64,000 bases of DNA from a gamma proteobacterium symbiont of Stewartia floridana (GTDB lineage Bacteria > Pseudomonadota > Gammaproteobacteria > Chromatiales > Chromatiaceae): assembly GCA_003676145.1 (NCBI GenBank), contig NAUB01000024.1:310001-374000 (forward strand), in the 5' to 3' direction. The translations under genes were made by a program, and so were the position numbers. Shown here one piece after another: positions 25,801-34,108 of the stretch. Numbering within the stretch: position 1 is the first letter of the stretch; every line of letters starts with the position of its first letter. Below the pieces are notes generated by a model that saw nothing but the letters and a program-made list of their open reading frames with translations, did not search any database and was not told the DNA's origin.

Positions 25801-26311
25801 CTGTGAGCAGTGAAGCTGCTGCATTTATTGACTGTTTCGATCGGCTCTCTTCTGCAGCCGGGCCCGACTCTCCCGCGCAAAAAAGTTTACGGTAGCGGTT
25901 GATGTCACGTGCTGCTGGAAGCTCAGCATCAATTCCTACCTTGCTTGTATTGACAATTGATAGAATACGGCCGGTTTCATCATTCAGGGTTACTGAAATC
26001 CCCGCTCCCCAAACCGGTGTATCGAGATAGGTCTGGTCATAGACGTAAGTGGTGGTATCGAAGAAGCTCTTTTTGTCTGCAAGATGGAAGGATGGCCCGG
26101 TTTTTTTAGGCTCGACGTGAGACGCACTACGATCCAGCTCATTCAGCTCAGTGATATCAAGCCCGATTTTATCGGCGAGTCGTCGTACATGAGACTTGGC
26201 CGAGGCAGTACCTGGCGGCGAGTCTTTGCCGGTAAATGTGATTGCTCGGATGGTGCCGTCCTCATTGCGGGTGATTGTGGCGTTAAGATCTGCTTCGACT
26301 CCATGTTTCAT
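22856..26311 (-). CDS. Large metalloprotease-like protein with HExxxH motif, Hydin-type repeats and Cys-rich tail
   Basis: The product is 1151 residues from the ATG at 26311, chosen because GGAGGAG lies 6 nt upstream. Residues about 20-130 resemble a protease propeptide (FTP-like). Residues about 360-620 hold the catalytic-looking region with 'LVLHELGGHGILYDHVNS' near 453, then 'FGFAHSAGDSFG', as in M36-like peptidases; the zinc motif is HELGGH, with three residues between Glu and His. Three or four choice-of-anchor D/ASPM-SPD-2-Hydin beta repeats follow ('LTLSNSG', 'IPIRFQP', 'SNDPDG'). The last 40 residues hold 11 cysteines. No Sec signal peptide is visible, so export, if any, uses another route. 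It is a single-gene unit. Confidence 0.65.
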   Translation of the reverse strand: MKHGVEADLNATITRNEDGTIRAITFTGKDSPPGTASAKSHVRRLADKIGLDITELNELDRSASHVEPKKTGPSFHLADKKSFFDTTTYVYDQTYLDTPVWGAGISVTLNDETGRILSIVNTSKVGIDAELPAARDINRYRKLFCAGESGPAAEESRSKQSINAAASLLTEILGSSIEGTGKGKQRATPELISGRFYVHQLDRAKRQHDHPEPSEEQEYPAETHEHEDLPTLPLPVLSDSLVDGSWHLVAELVIRLPYQGHKMNWRLLVNVSTDEILYLRALTSHVNGLVFTYDPIISTGDTANDASQSNAVLNPLRDDVELLGLDPAVAGTQSLSGEYVQVTNVHNPNIAAPTQPEGVDFDYDVRTDEFLAVNAYYHNDRFFRLVEALGFPLDTYFDGTNFPIDVDHRGFGGSNNGHCIGDGDGIDHTCYGRIDNTGGTPTGNASDWYLVLHELGGHGILYDHVNSANFGFAHSAGDSFGMILNDPYSGWHDGGNNDRFLLWPYSALGRRSDRDPAAGWGWGGTNDVGSYSSEQILSTTLFRAYRAIGGDSTDLTRREFSAHLMSYLMLRAVATLSPATNPNSPAGFLDALLTADAGDWTTRGLSGGAYAKVLEWSFEMQDLNDGDPPLVDVYIDDGRSGEYEYLADHRATTTIWNRHQPDGGGTHQEPVMGTNYAYVRIRNRGSSQANHVNVRGFHCKPLAGHIWPTDFNAMQTAEIGAPSIQPNNAEEVTVGPFEWIPNPNQDGDDSMMMVVSAEGDDDHADKYHAGRTIEDWRLVPNDNNIAIRTVQLRPRLVTVLPDNGAFLNVCVGGAKDMLLTLSNSGFGMLSITNIVSNSGEFIAPGVGTYPIVIDSGDSIDIPIRFQPTSFGNKTALIRVFSNDPDGNRVLNVSGNAEPPRLVSVIADNGDFGKTCVGEISDRMLTLSNSGQCPLTIQSIESSSTEFVLPSVLSLPIMIGAGDSVQIPIRFQPSDFGVKTGILKIKSDDPQGPKTIRVSGTAPSGRLSITGSTCIGGVKACCVGERILTLANVGHCPLDVAHVGLARQSKYWKLVNNPFPATLQPGASLDLLIRYKAEEKCPRAQGLVIKSDDPENRKLTLDLLAYTVWEKSSGKACGDCGCDECCCDRGCTPQSIDACCFDEGCAEEGDDC

Positions 26312-27186
26312 CGCTCTCCTCCGTAATTGGAACAATCAAACCTGTTGGGAACCCAGTACAAACAGTACTTTTCCAACTTCCTCCCAAAGATAATTCTTAC
26401 TGCTCAGACTTCTTTCTTTTCAGACATTTTTTACTTTTCCAGCTGGTGCCCATCCATCTGCTGAGACAATGCGGATTCAAAACCAGATAGCTGAGTCATC
26501 TGCAAATCAGCGTACCGGGATTTATTCGGATCCCTTTGAAAACAATGATGATTTATTTGCACTGATCACTGGCATGCTCCCTTGCCGGGGGTGAGATACC
26601 CACAGTTTCTGAAAAAACCGAGGTCTTGAATCCTGTTCCTCTGAGACATCCGAAGTGTTAGTCAGACAACAGCATTGAAGGAGACTCATGGGAATATAAT
26701 TCCAGTCTAGAGGTGGCAAGATATCCATTCAAAGTGAATGTTACCGTGCAATTCGAGTAAAAATCGGTTATGGGATCGAAGTGGTGATTATCGATTCGCA
26801 AGTCTCAACTTAATGTGAATTGCTTGGAAGCTTTTTCAGGCTATCGATCAGTTCAGCACTGATCGTTTTAAGTTTATCCAATCCTCGCTCGGCGCTATTC
26901 CTCTGCCCCAAGTCAAACAATCCACAAATGCACCAGCCTGTTCATGAAGCTGATGATGAATATGGTTAGTTTTTTGAAATTCGAATGAGTGTAGTATCGG
27001 GCATGACCGATACCATTATACCAATGGGCAAAACTACAGGTATGCTCCCCAGGTGGCAGTAAGCTCCGGTCACTCATTTTCACTGTTTACCAATGATTTT
27101 GCTAAGCTTGTATCCTGCATATTTGAAACTTGATTTTCTGATAATTGTCTATCTATTCACTCTCTGAACAGGAAGGAATTGGCTTC
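26312..27186. other. 875-bp spacer with no supportable gene
   Basis: I find no gene here with family likeness. The minus strand from about 26925 to 26812 has a short open stretch ending 'AELIDSLKKLPSNSH' that could be the C-terminal remnant of a decayed gene. A 26845-26865 hairpin (8-bp stem, TTTT after) lies inside that remnant. A GGAAGGA ribosome-binding site at the right end belongs to the next gene. Confidence 0.35.
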
Positions 27187-27663
27187 ATGCGCGCTGTATC
27201 ACTTCTATTGGTACTTTTGTTTTCAATTCCGGTTATGGCTGATAGCGAGATCGACCGTCTCCTGCAGGCCAAGGAGGAACCGGCGGGCGTGGTCTTTGAG
27301 ATCCTTGAGGATGATGATGACGCTCTGGGTTGGGCTCTGCCAAAAATAGTAAAACTCAGCGCCCGTTTAAGGGAGCGCTATCCCGATCTGGCGATAGCCG
27401 TGGTCACTCATGGCCAGGAACAATTTGCCTTGTTGGCGGACGAAGCCGATGGTCTGTTGGCCCCAATCCATGACGATGCACGTCAGCTGCAAGCCGAGGA
27501 GATCGATCTGCATGTCTGCGGTACCCATGCCAGTTGGGATGGCTACACACCCGAGGATTTTCCGGACTATATCGACGTCTCACCTTCCGGTCCGGCACAG
27601 ATACGTGACTACCAGAATCTTGGCTTTGAATTGATTATGCTGCAAGGGCCGGACTACGATTGA
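27187..27663 (+). CDS. Exported DsrE-like protein
   Basis: This encodes 158 residues from the ATG at 27187, preceded by GGAAGGA; it then starts with a clean Sec signal peptide (MRAVSLLLVLLFSIPVMA). The mature part shows the DsrE/F fold pattern: 'VVFEILEDDDDALGWALPKI' then 'LAIAVVTHGQEQFALL' and 'IDLHVCGTHASW', with a single conserved-type Cys. Cytoplasmic DsrE proteins carry sulfur on cysteine; periplasmic relatives of this kind are uncharacterised. It stands alone and is followed by a palindromic MITE-like element. Confidence 0.65.
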   Translation: MRAVSLLLVLLFSIPVMADSEIDRLLQAKEEPAGVVFEILEDDDDALGWALPKIVKLSARLRERYPDLAIAVVTHGQEQFALLADEADGLLAPIHDDARQLQAEEIDLHVCGTHASWDGYTPEDFPDYIDVSPSGPAQIRDYQNLGFELIMLQGPDYD

Positions 27664-27756
27664 CCTGTAATCACTATTGCCAGGGGTCGGATGATCCTGC
27701 TCTTATATGGCAGTGGGTTCTGCATTGGAAGCCTGTAGCGAATTGTTGTTATTTTA

Positions 27757-27933
27757 AGTCCGCAAATGAACGCGAATAAACGCTAATGGTTTTGCTGATG
27801 CAGCTGAGCCTTGAGCAGTTGAATCAAGCCGTGCAATGTTCACAAGACATATTGATCTATGAGGCCAATTCAACCTCAACACAATCACAAAATTCGACTC
27901 CTATTTGCGTTAATTGGCGTTCATTTGCGGACT
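27757..27933. mobile_element. MITE-like palindromic element (177 bp)
   Basis: The ends are inverted repeats: AGTCCGCAAATGAACGC (27757-27773) is exactly repeated in reverse at 27917-27933, and the similarity continues inward to about 33 bp per arm with four mismatches. The inside has no convincing gene. Short AATGAACGC-containing palindromes of this type are common dispersed repeats in gammaproteobacteria. A related smaller one lies at 54967-55048. Confidence 0.6.
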
Positions 27934-28011
27934 ATTTTCCTTATTCAGTAGCCTGTTTATACGGCAATGGGCATTCACTAAGATAGGCCACTTCTGATGT
28001 AGATGTAGTGC

Positions 28012-28046
28012 AATAAAAAAAACCCACCCTGATAACAGGATGGGTT
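28012..28046 (-). terminator. Intrinsic terminator of the decahaem cytochrome gene
   Basis: On the minus strand AACCCATCCTG and CAGGGTGGGTT form an 11-position stem (one G-T) with a 4-nt loop, followed by a run of T residues. It lies 48 bp after the stop codon of the gene at 28094-30769. Confidence 0.85.
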
Positions 28047-28093
28047 TGATTTTGAGTTCTATGCAGCGTCCCTGCTGTCAATCCATCTTGCTT

Positions 28094-30769
28094 TTAGTCC
28101 TCTACGAACTGGGCAATATTTGTATTCAAGCCACGTTCCGGTCTGCTGAACTCATGGCAGGTTGAGCAATCATAGCCCTTATCCTTGACGTGCTTTTCAT
28201 GAATTTTGCTAAAACTCATGCTGCCTTTGTTCTCGTGGCACTGAGTACAGACCTCAGCTTCCTTGCCTTTCATGCCGTAACCCAGGTCATTCGCCAGATC
28301 CATGCGCAGAGGACCACCACTCAGGCTCGCATGACAGGCGCCACACTCAAGTGCTGCCGAGGAGGCTTCCACGCCATGGTTGAGAGTCTGGAAGGTATGC
28401 ACTTTTTTGACGCTGTAGCTGTCGCCTGACCGACCTGTCTGCTCCAGCGCATGCTGTACAGCGGTGTCGAAGCTGCCGGTGCGGAAGAACTCAAAGGTCG
28501 AATGGGCAATCAGGCTGTTGCTTGCATCATGCACGGCAGACTTGGACGTATGCTCCTTCATCGGATAGATCTTGGCATTCTGCTTATTGACCCAACCATT
28601 CGGCAGACCCAGAGTGATCGCATCGCTGCCATCTTCCAATACAGTTACCGGATAGTCCGCCAGATCTTCACCCAGCACATAGACCTGACTGGTGCCATCG
28701 AACCAATGGTAGGTCGGTGTCAGGTTGAGGGCCTTATCCTCTCTAGGCAACCAACCACCGCGTCCGTTACAGGCTGCTGCTGAGAAGTGTGGGTCTTCCC
28801 AGTCACGATTGGTTTCAGTAGGCACGCCCTTGGCGTAGGTTGGAATATGGCAGGTCTGACAAGCAACCCGTGTGGCATGCTTGTCGCGGCTGCCGCCGTT
28901 ACGGTTGCTGTAGTCGCCGTGTGGCTGATCATGGCAGCTTTCACAGGTAAAGTGCTCAGGAACATCGTTCGGTCTGAGATCGAGACCACGCCCTTTCACC
29001 CGATGTCCACCCGCATCATGACAATCGGCACATGAGAGGTTTTCACCACTTGAGCTCATATGAATGTCGATGCTGGGAGCCGGATCGATCAGAGCGGATG
29101 ACAGATCACCACGTTTGGTTCCGTCGCCGCCACCCGCTTTGGCATGACAGTTAAGGCAGGACTTTCTGGTGGTCGCGTGTACAGATTGTGCTGCAGAGAC
29201 GCGATCCTGCATCATCGGGGAACCACCCAGATCTACCAGAGTACTGTTGGCGTCAGCCGGCTCGAACTCGAAATCGAGCGTCACTGGATCGACCACAGGG
29301 ATACCCTGGGAACCGGTTCTTACGATCGGTGGCAGGCTTGGATCGGGCTTACCGTCCGTACCCATTTCAACGATCTCCAGAGGCTCGAAGTCGCCGCTCG
29401 GGAAGCGCTTGTAAGTATCCTGATGACACATCAGACAGTCGATGTTGCTCAGCTCTGCCTGGCGCTCTGTTTCGTCCAATGGCAGTTCCGAATTGGGGAA
29501 TCGACCATTACCCACATGGCAGCCCGCACAGGTAAAACGGGGCGAGTTCAAGTGTGAACCACAATAGGTGTTGATACCGATTGCGCCATCACCACGCTCA
29601 CCGGCACGCGGCAGACCGCTGCTGCTGAAGGGTGTCACATCATTGGTCAGGTTGATGGTATCCCCGGACTGTTGATAGTGAACAGAACCGTGCATGGCCA
29701 CTGCCTCATCTTCATGACAGCTGATGCAGGTTGAGGGGCCTTCATAGATGACGATACTGGCATGAGCCTCTGCCGCAGTCGCAGGTGGCTCTGTGGTTGC
29801 GGCATTGACAGTAATCCATACGCTGTCAGAGACACTTATTTCACCTAGATTATCTTCAACCATCAGGGTGAACTCATAGCTGCCTTCTGCAAGGGTGACA
29901 CTTGGTGAAGCGGTATCGGCCGGGTTGGGGGAACCGTCCCATACATAGCTCACCACGGAGCCGTCCGGATCCATTGAGCCACTACCGTCCAGGGTCACTG
30001 TCAGACTGCTTTGGCCAACCTGCAGTTGGTGAGTCTGGTCTGCACCCGCATCGGCGACAGGTACTTCATTGGCCGGTGGTGGTGGCGGTTCGACAGGCGC
30101 AGCTTCCACTGTAATCAAAACAGAGTCAGATGCGCTTGATTCACCTTGATCATCCACCACGATCAAACTGAATTTATGGGTTCCTTCGTTGAGCGAAATT
30201 GAAGGAGATACTACATCGGCAGGATCCGGCGAACCGGTCCAGATATAGTCCGCAACCTTACCGTCCGGGTCGCTTGAACCGCTACCATCCAGGGTAACTG
30301 TCATGCTGGTCTGTCCTGCCTGCAGTTGATGCAACTGATCGATACCGGCATCTGCAACAGGTGCTTTATTGGCTGGTGGTTCCGAAGGACCGGTTGGAGA
30401 GCAGCCTTGAGGAATCTGTCCCGTATCACTGCTCTTGACATCCTGCTCCAACTCACGACCTGTGGTTAGATTTACAACCCTGATCCGACAGGGAAGCTGC
30501 TCCGGTGAGCGAACTCTGGAGGTGAGAGTCTCCTTTTTTCTCAACTTGGACTCTTTTAACACTTGAGTCGAATCATAGGCATTTTCGATACGTAGTCTCT
30601 GTCCGATGTCGGCCGTAGCCTTGACGATCAACAGGGACTTTTCTGCCTTCCATAGCGCCTTCTCGATTTTAAACTCTGCACCAATAGCTACGCTGCTTGA
30701 TAGCAAAACCAAAACCACTATTGACAACATCTGGAAAGACAATCTGTTCATAGTTCTCATCCCAACCAT
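28094..30769 (-). CDS. Decahaem c-type cytochrome with two PKD domains
   Basis: The product has up to 891 residues with a Sec signal peptide ending near AIGA-EF. Two PKD-type beta domains follow at about 135-225 and 235-325 ('APVADAGIDQLHQLQAGQTS', 'VPVADAGADQTHQLQVGQSS'); they are near duplicates. The C-terminal part has ten CxxCH haem sites: CISCH, CAGCH, CLMCH, CLNCH, CADCH, CESCH, CQTCH, CGACH, CTQCH and CSTCH. It is thus a periplasmic or surface electron-transfer protein; the substrate is not deducible, although octahaem and decahaem relatives act on sulfur or nitrogen compounds or solid acceptors. It is a single gene with its own terminator and an FNR-like site upstream. The start may be one of three close ATGs. 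Confidence 0.82.
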   Translation of the reverse strand: MVGMRTMNRLSFQMLSIVVLVLLSSSVAIGAEFKIEKALWKAEKSLLIVKATADIGQRLRIENAYDSTQVLKESKLRKKETLTSRVRSPEQLPCRIRVVNLTTGRELEQDVKSSDTGQIPQGCSPTGPSEPPANKAPVADAGIDQLHQLQAGQTSMTVTLDGSGSSDPDGKVADYIWTGSPDPADVVSPSISLNEGTHKFSLIVVDDQGESSASDSVLITVEAAPVEPPPPPANEVPVADAGADQTHQLQVGQSSLTVTLDGSGSMDPDGSVVSYVWDGSPNPADTASPSVTLAEGSYEFTLMVEDNLGEISVSDSVWITVNAATTEPPATAAEAHASIVIYEGPSTCISCHEDEAVAMHGSVHYQQSGDTINLTNDVTPFSSSGLPRAGERGDGAIGINTYCGSHLNSPRFTCAGCHVGNGRFPNSELPLDETERQAELSNIDCLMCHQDTYKRFPSGDFEPLEIVEMGTDGKPDPSLPPIVRTGSQGIPVVDPVTLDFEFEPADANSTLVDLGGSPMMQDRVSAAQSVHATTRKSCLNCHAKAGGGDGTKRGDLSSALIDPAPSIDIHMSSSGENLSCADCHDAGGHRVKGRGLDLRPNDVPEHFTCESCHDQPHGDYSNRNGGSRDKHATRVACQTCHIPTYAKGVPTETNRDWEDPHFSAAACNGRGGWLPREDKALNLTPTYHWFDGTSQVYVLGEDLADYPVTVLEDGSDAITLGLPNGWVNKQNAKIYPMKEHTSKSAVHDASNSLIAHSTFEFFRTGSFDTAVQHALEQTGRSGDSYSVKKVHTFQTLNHGVEASSAALECGACHASLSGGPLRMDLANDLGYGMKGKEAEVCTQCHENKGSMSFSKIHEKHVKDKGYDCSTCHEFSRPERGLNTNIAQFVED

Positions 30770-31792
30770 TTCAGTATAAAAACGGGCAACATCGGTTGTC
30801 CTGGAACACTTCTGTTATTGATCATCAACATGACCAATCAGTATTTAATTGAAAATCTCAATAACCTACTGGTATGGAAAAATGCTACTGCTACGAACAA
30901 ATGAAAACTGTGAGGTACTGCCTTCATTACTTTATTAGTATCTGTTGGAAATCGAATTTTGGGATAATGATCACAAATCCCCCATGGTTTACATTCATCC
31001 AGAAAAACGACTTGAACGACAAAAACACCTAAGTCATAAAGTATTGATTTAGATCATAATTAATTCAGAATTCTCGCCGAAACAGTGTGAATACCCGCTA
31101 AGAAACCGGCAACAAAAAAGCACTTTTCCAACGCAAAATCAGCCCTCTAGCGTCTACATTTCACTCAAAAACGATCTCAAGAGCGACTATTTCGGGCCCC
31201 CGTCTTGCAGTGAAACCGCTTAGACGTTCCACTCAAAAAGGGTTCTTGATTAATCAGGAACCAAACGATTATTAGCTGTGTGTCAGCGAATTAACATCAG
31301 GAGTGCCTGAGCCGAATAGCCGTACCCGTTCCACATGGAGTAAGCAGCTCAACTCGGTCGAGAGGCATCGTATTCCCCCACTTTAAATCAGGACATAAAG
31401 GCTCCCTGAATAGGGGATCACTAAACCATCTATCGATCACTTTGGATCTGGTAGTCAGTGCCAGAACGGCTATTATTTAACAGACCTGCAGAGAGCAGTG
31501 ACAAGACTACTATCTTCAGTGTGATAAACAATTTTGTCACGATCGAACACTTCAATGAAGTTGAATCCTCTGCGTCTTATCTACTATTAAGGCTTAACGA
31601 GTTTGGGAATCACAGACGATAGAGAGTAATAAGCGGTCTCGATTCAATTCTCTTAGGGAACATCACGGCGCATACCCAAATTCAGGTCACTGATCAAATA
31701 AGTTCTGACGCCCACCGGCATCAAAGCATAAAAAAGACCTTGCATTAAGGCTCACCATCAACAGATGTTACGGGTCATATAGCCACATACTG
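30770..31792. other. Divergent 1-kb regulatory spacer
   Basis: No gene is supportable in this 1023-bp stretch between the leftward decahaem gene and the rightward transporter gene. It contains the FNR-like site at 31044-31057. The size is unusual for this densely packed region and could hide a small RNA, but I found no promoter-terminator pair I can defend. Confidence 0.35.
31044..31057. promoter_or_regulatory. FNR-like binding site upstream of the decahaem gene
   Basis: TTGAT-TTAG-ATCAT matches the FNR consensus TTGAT-N4-ATCAA at nine of ten fixed bases. It is 275 bp upstream of the decahaem cytochrome start, inside a long AT-rich leader. Oxygen-limited expression of a multihaem cytochrome would fit. 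Confidence 0.45.
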
Positions 31793-33127
31793 ATGAACAG
31801 CGGCACGAAACATTTAACCTCGGTATGGCAGTCGTTATTACAACGCCTGGCTTCAGTTCAACCTGGAGAAGGCCGTGCACTCTTCTGGTCGTTTCTCTAT
31901 TTCTTTTCACTTCTTAGCAGCTACTATGTACTAAGACCGATTCGCGACGAAATGGGCATAGTTGCAGGTATCGATCAGCTGCAGTGGCTTTTCACCGGCA
32001 CCTTCATCGCCATGTTGCTGGTGGTGCCTCTGTTCGGCTTCATTACCTCCAGATTGCAGCGGCGTCAGTTTCTTCCCTACGTCTATCTCTTCTTCATTTT
32101 CAATCTGATCCTTTTCTACCTGATCTTTGAATCCGCCGAATCTCTGACAAATGTCGCTCGTGTGTTTTTCATCTGGCTGAGTGTTTTCAATCTCTTCGTG
32201 GTCTCTGTCTTTTGGAGTTTCATGGCCGATCTATACCGGAACGAACAGGCAAAACGCCTGTTCGGTTTGATCGCCAGTGGTGGAACGATCGGTGCAATGA
32301 CCGGACCGCTTTTGACTGCCACACTGGTGCAGCAGTTGGGTACCAGTCAGATGATGTTGATTTCCGCCGGGTTGCTCTGCCTGTCGATTCTATGCATTAA
32401 CCGGTTGATCCGTTGGCAGGCGACAAACGATGACCGGGAGGAACAGAACGACCGATCGAGTGAAAGGGTTGAGAAGCCGATTGGCGGAAGCATCTGGGAT
32501 GGCATCCTGCTGGTGTTACGCTCCCCCTACCTGATGGGGATCTGTGTGCTGATGCTGCTGTTCACCCTACTCTCCACCTTTCTCTATTTCCAGCAGGCAC
32601 AGATCATCAAACTTGCAGTTGCCGATTCCGAAGCCCGCACCGCCCTGTTTGCAACCATCGATCTCTCCGTGAACGCCCTCACCCTGCTCATTCAGACCTT
32701 GATCACCGCTCGCCTGATAAAGGGTCTCGGCCTGGCAATGGTGCTGGCATTGGTCCCACTGCTGCTCTGTTTTGGCTTCGTGCTGCTGGCCCTTTTTCCG
32801 GCACTTCCCGTCTTGGTTGCTGTCCAGGTATTGAGACGTGCCGGTAACTACGCGGTGATGCGTCCATCCAGGGAGATGCTCTATGTGGTACTCAGACGGG
32901 ATGAGAAATACAAGGCAAAGAACTTTATCGATACGGTCGTCTACCGGGGAGGCGATGCTGTCAGCTCCTGGGTCTATACCGGATTCAGAACACTCGGCAT
33001 GAGTCTCTCGACCATTGCCTGGATCGCAGCCCCGATCGCTCTGATCTGGGCCTGGGTGGCCTACAGGCTCGGTCAGCAGCAGAACCGGATTGCGACTCAA
33101 ACCAATTCACAGAATGGAGATGAGTGA
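31793..33127 (+). CDS. NTP/NDP-exchange-type (MFS-like) membrane transporter
   Basis: The product has 444 residues with about 12 hydrophobic segments. The N-terminal signature 'SSYYVLRPIRDEMGIVAG' is typical of the bacterial family annotated as NTP/NDP exchange or ADP/ATP-carrier-like transporters, which share the MFS fold. The central 'LFGLIASGGTIGAMTGPLL' matches the family too. Free-living bacteria carry these with unknown substrates, so nucleotide exchange should not be assumed. The Tat-exported aldo/keto reductase begins 1 nt after its stop, so the two form an operon. Confidence 0.7.
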   Translation: MNSGTKHLTSVWQSLLQRLASVQPGEGRALFWSFLYFFSLLSSYYVLRPIRDEMGIVAGIDQLQWLFTGTFIAMLLVVPLFGFITSRLQRRQFLPYVYLFFIFNLILFYLIFESAESLTNVARVFFIWLSVFNLFVVSVFWSFMADLYRNEQAKRLFGLIASGGTIGAMTGPLLTATLVQQLGTSQMMLISAGLLCLSILCINRLIRWQATNDDREEQNDRSSERVEKPIGGSIWDGILLVLRSPYLMGICVLMLLFTLLSTFLYFQQAQIIKLAVADSEARTALFATIDLSVNALTLLIQTLITARLIKGLGLAMVLALVPLLLCFGFVLLALFPALPVLVAVQVLRRAGNYAVMRPSREMLYVVLRRDEKYKAKNFIDTVVYRGGDAVSSWVYTGFRTLGMSLSTIAWIAAPIALIWAWVAYRLGQQQNRIATQTNSQNGDE

Positions 33128-33128
33128 G

Positions 33129-34064
33129 ATGAAAAAAACCGATATCCATTTAAGCAGACGCTCGCTATTGAAAAGCATCGCCGCTATTGGTGGCTCTCTG
33201 CTGCTTCCCTCCAGCCGGTTATTTGCCAATCCTGCCACGATCATAAAGAAACCAATCCCAGCCAGTGGTGAGTTGCTGCCGGTAATCGGTATGGGAACTT
33301 CACGGACATTCGATTCAGCGGGCGATCCAAGCCAGATGGAGAAGCTTGCCAAGGTACTCAGCCTGTTCTTTGAAAACGGCGGAACTTTAATCGACTCCTC
33401 ACCCATGTACGGCAGCTCAGAAGCGGTGCTTGGTCAGTTACTCGAGACGGAAGCCAAAAAATCTGAGCTGTTTGCGGCAACAAAGGTGTGGACCAGCGGC
33501 AAGGATTCCGGTATCAGGCAGATGGAAAACTCCCGCAAACTTTGGGGAGTGGGACAATTCGATCTGATGCAGATTCACAACCTGGTGGACTGGCAGGTCC
33601 ACCTGAAGACACTGCAAGCCATGAAAGAGGCCGGAAAGATTCGCTACACCGGTATTACAACCTCCCATGGCCGCGACCACAGTGAACTCTACCAGGCGTT
33701 GAAACAGCATCAGTTCGACTTCGTACAACTGAGCTATAACATCGTTGACCGGGAAGTGGAGCAGCGCCTGTTACCGCTCGCCCGGGATCGCAATATCGCT
33801 GTATTGGCCAATCGGCCCTATGCCCGGGGCGCGCTCTTCAGAAAGACCAGAGGGAGAAGCCTGCCCGAATGGGCCAAGGCGTTCGACTGTCACAGCTGGG
33901 GGCAGTTTTTCCTCAAATACATCGTCTCCCATCCAGCGATCACCTGTGCGATCCCGGCTACCAGTAAGCCCCATCATATGGTGGACAACATGGGAGCCTG
34001 CCATGGAGCCCTGCCCGATGAGAAGACACGGCAAAAGATGGCGCAATATATTCGGCAGCTTTAA
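33129..34064 (+). CDS. Tat-exported aldo/keto reductase
   Basis: The product has 311 residues from the ATG at 33129, preceded by GGAG at 9 nt and placed 1 nt after the upstream stop. 'LSRRSLLKSIAAIGGSLLLP' is a twin-arginine signal, so the protein folds in the cytoplasm and crosses through Tat. The (beta/alpha)8 aldo/keto reductase core is clear: 'TLIDSSPMYGSSEAVLG' holds the catalytic Asp and Tyr, 'AATKVWTSG' the Lys, and 'LMQIHNLVDW' the His. The C-terminal 'AIPATSKPHHMVDNMGA' is the cofactor-binding segment. NADPH use in the periplasm is unclear because the protein may carry bound cofactor. The tatABC genes lie at 58.9-60.6 kb. Confidence 0.8.
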   Translation: MKKTDIHLSRRSLLKSIAAIGGSLLLPSSRLFANPATIIKKPIPASGELLPVIGMGTSRTFDSAGDPSQMEKLAKVLSLFFENGGTLIDSSPMYGSSEAVLGQLLETEAKKSELFAATKVWTSGKDSGIRQMENSRKLWGVGQFDLMQIHNLVDWQVHLKTLQAMKEAGKIRYTGITTSHGRDHSELYQALKQHQFDFVQLSYNIVDREVEQRLLPLARDRNIAVLANRPYARGALFRKTRGRSLPEWAKAFDCHSWGQFFLKYIVSHPAITCAIPATSKPHHMVDNMGACHGALPDEKTRQKMAQYIRQL

Positions 34065-34108
34065 ACAACAGGCTCTAATTAAATGAGGCAAGTGTTGTTC
34101 GATGTAAA

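Noticed and set aside
26522-26728. Open frame of 68 codons on the minus strand
   Set aside because: Sequence text is unlike a real protein and no start signal is present.
26845-26865. Hairpin with 8-bp stem followed by TTTT, considered as an orphan terminator or sRNA end
   Set aside because: No promoter or gene lies upstream on the plus strand, and the stem falls within what looks like the remnant of a coding region on the other strand.
27786-27986. Open frame of 66 codons on the plus strand
   Set aside because: It lies inside and across the palindromic MITE-like element, whose repeats explain it.
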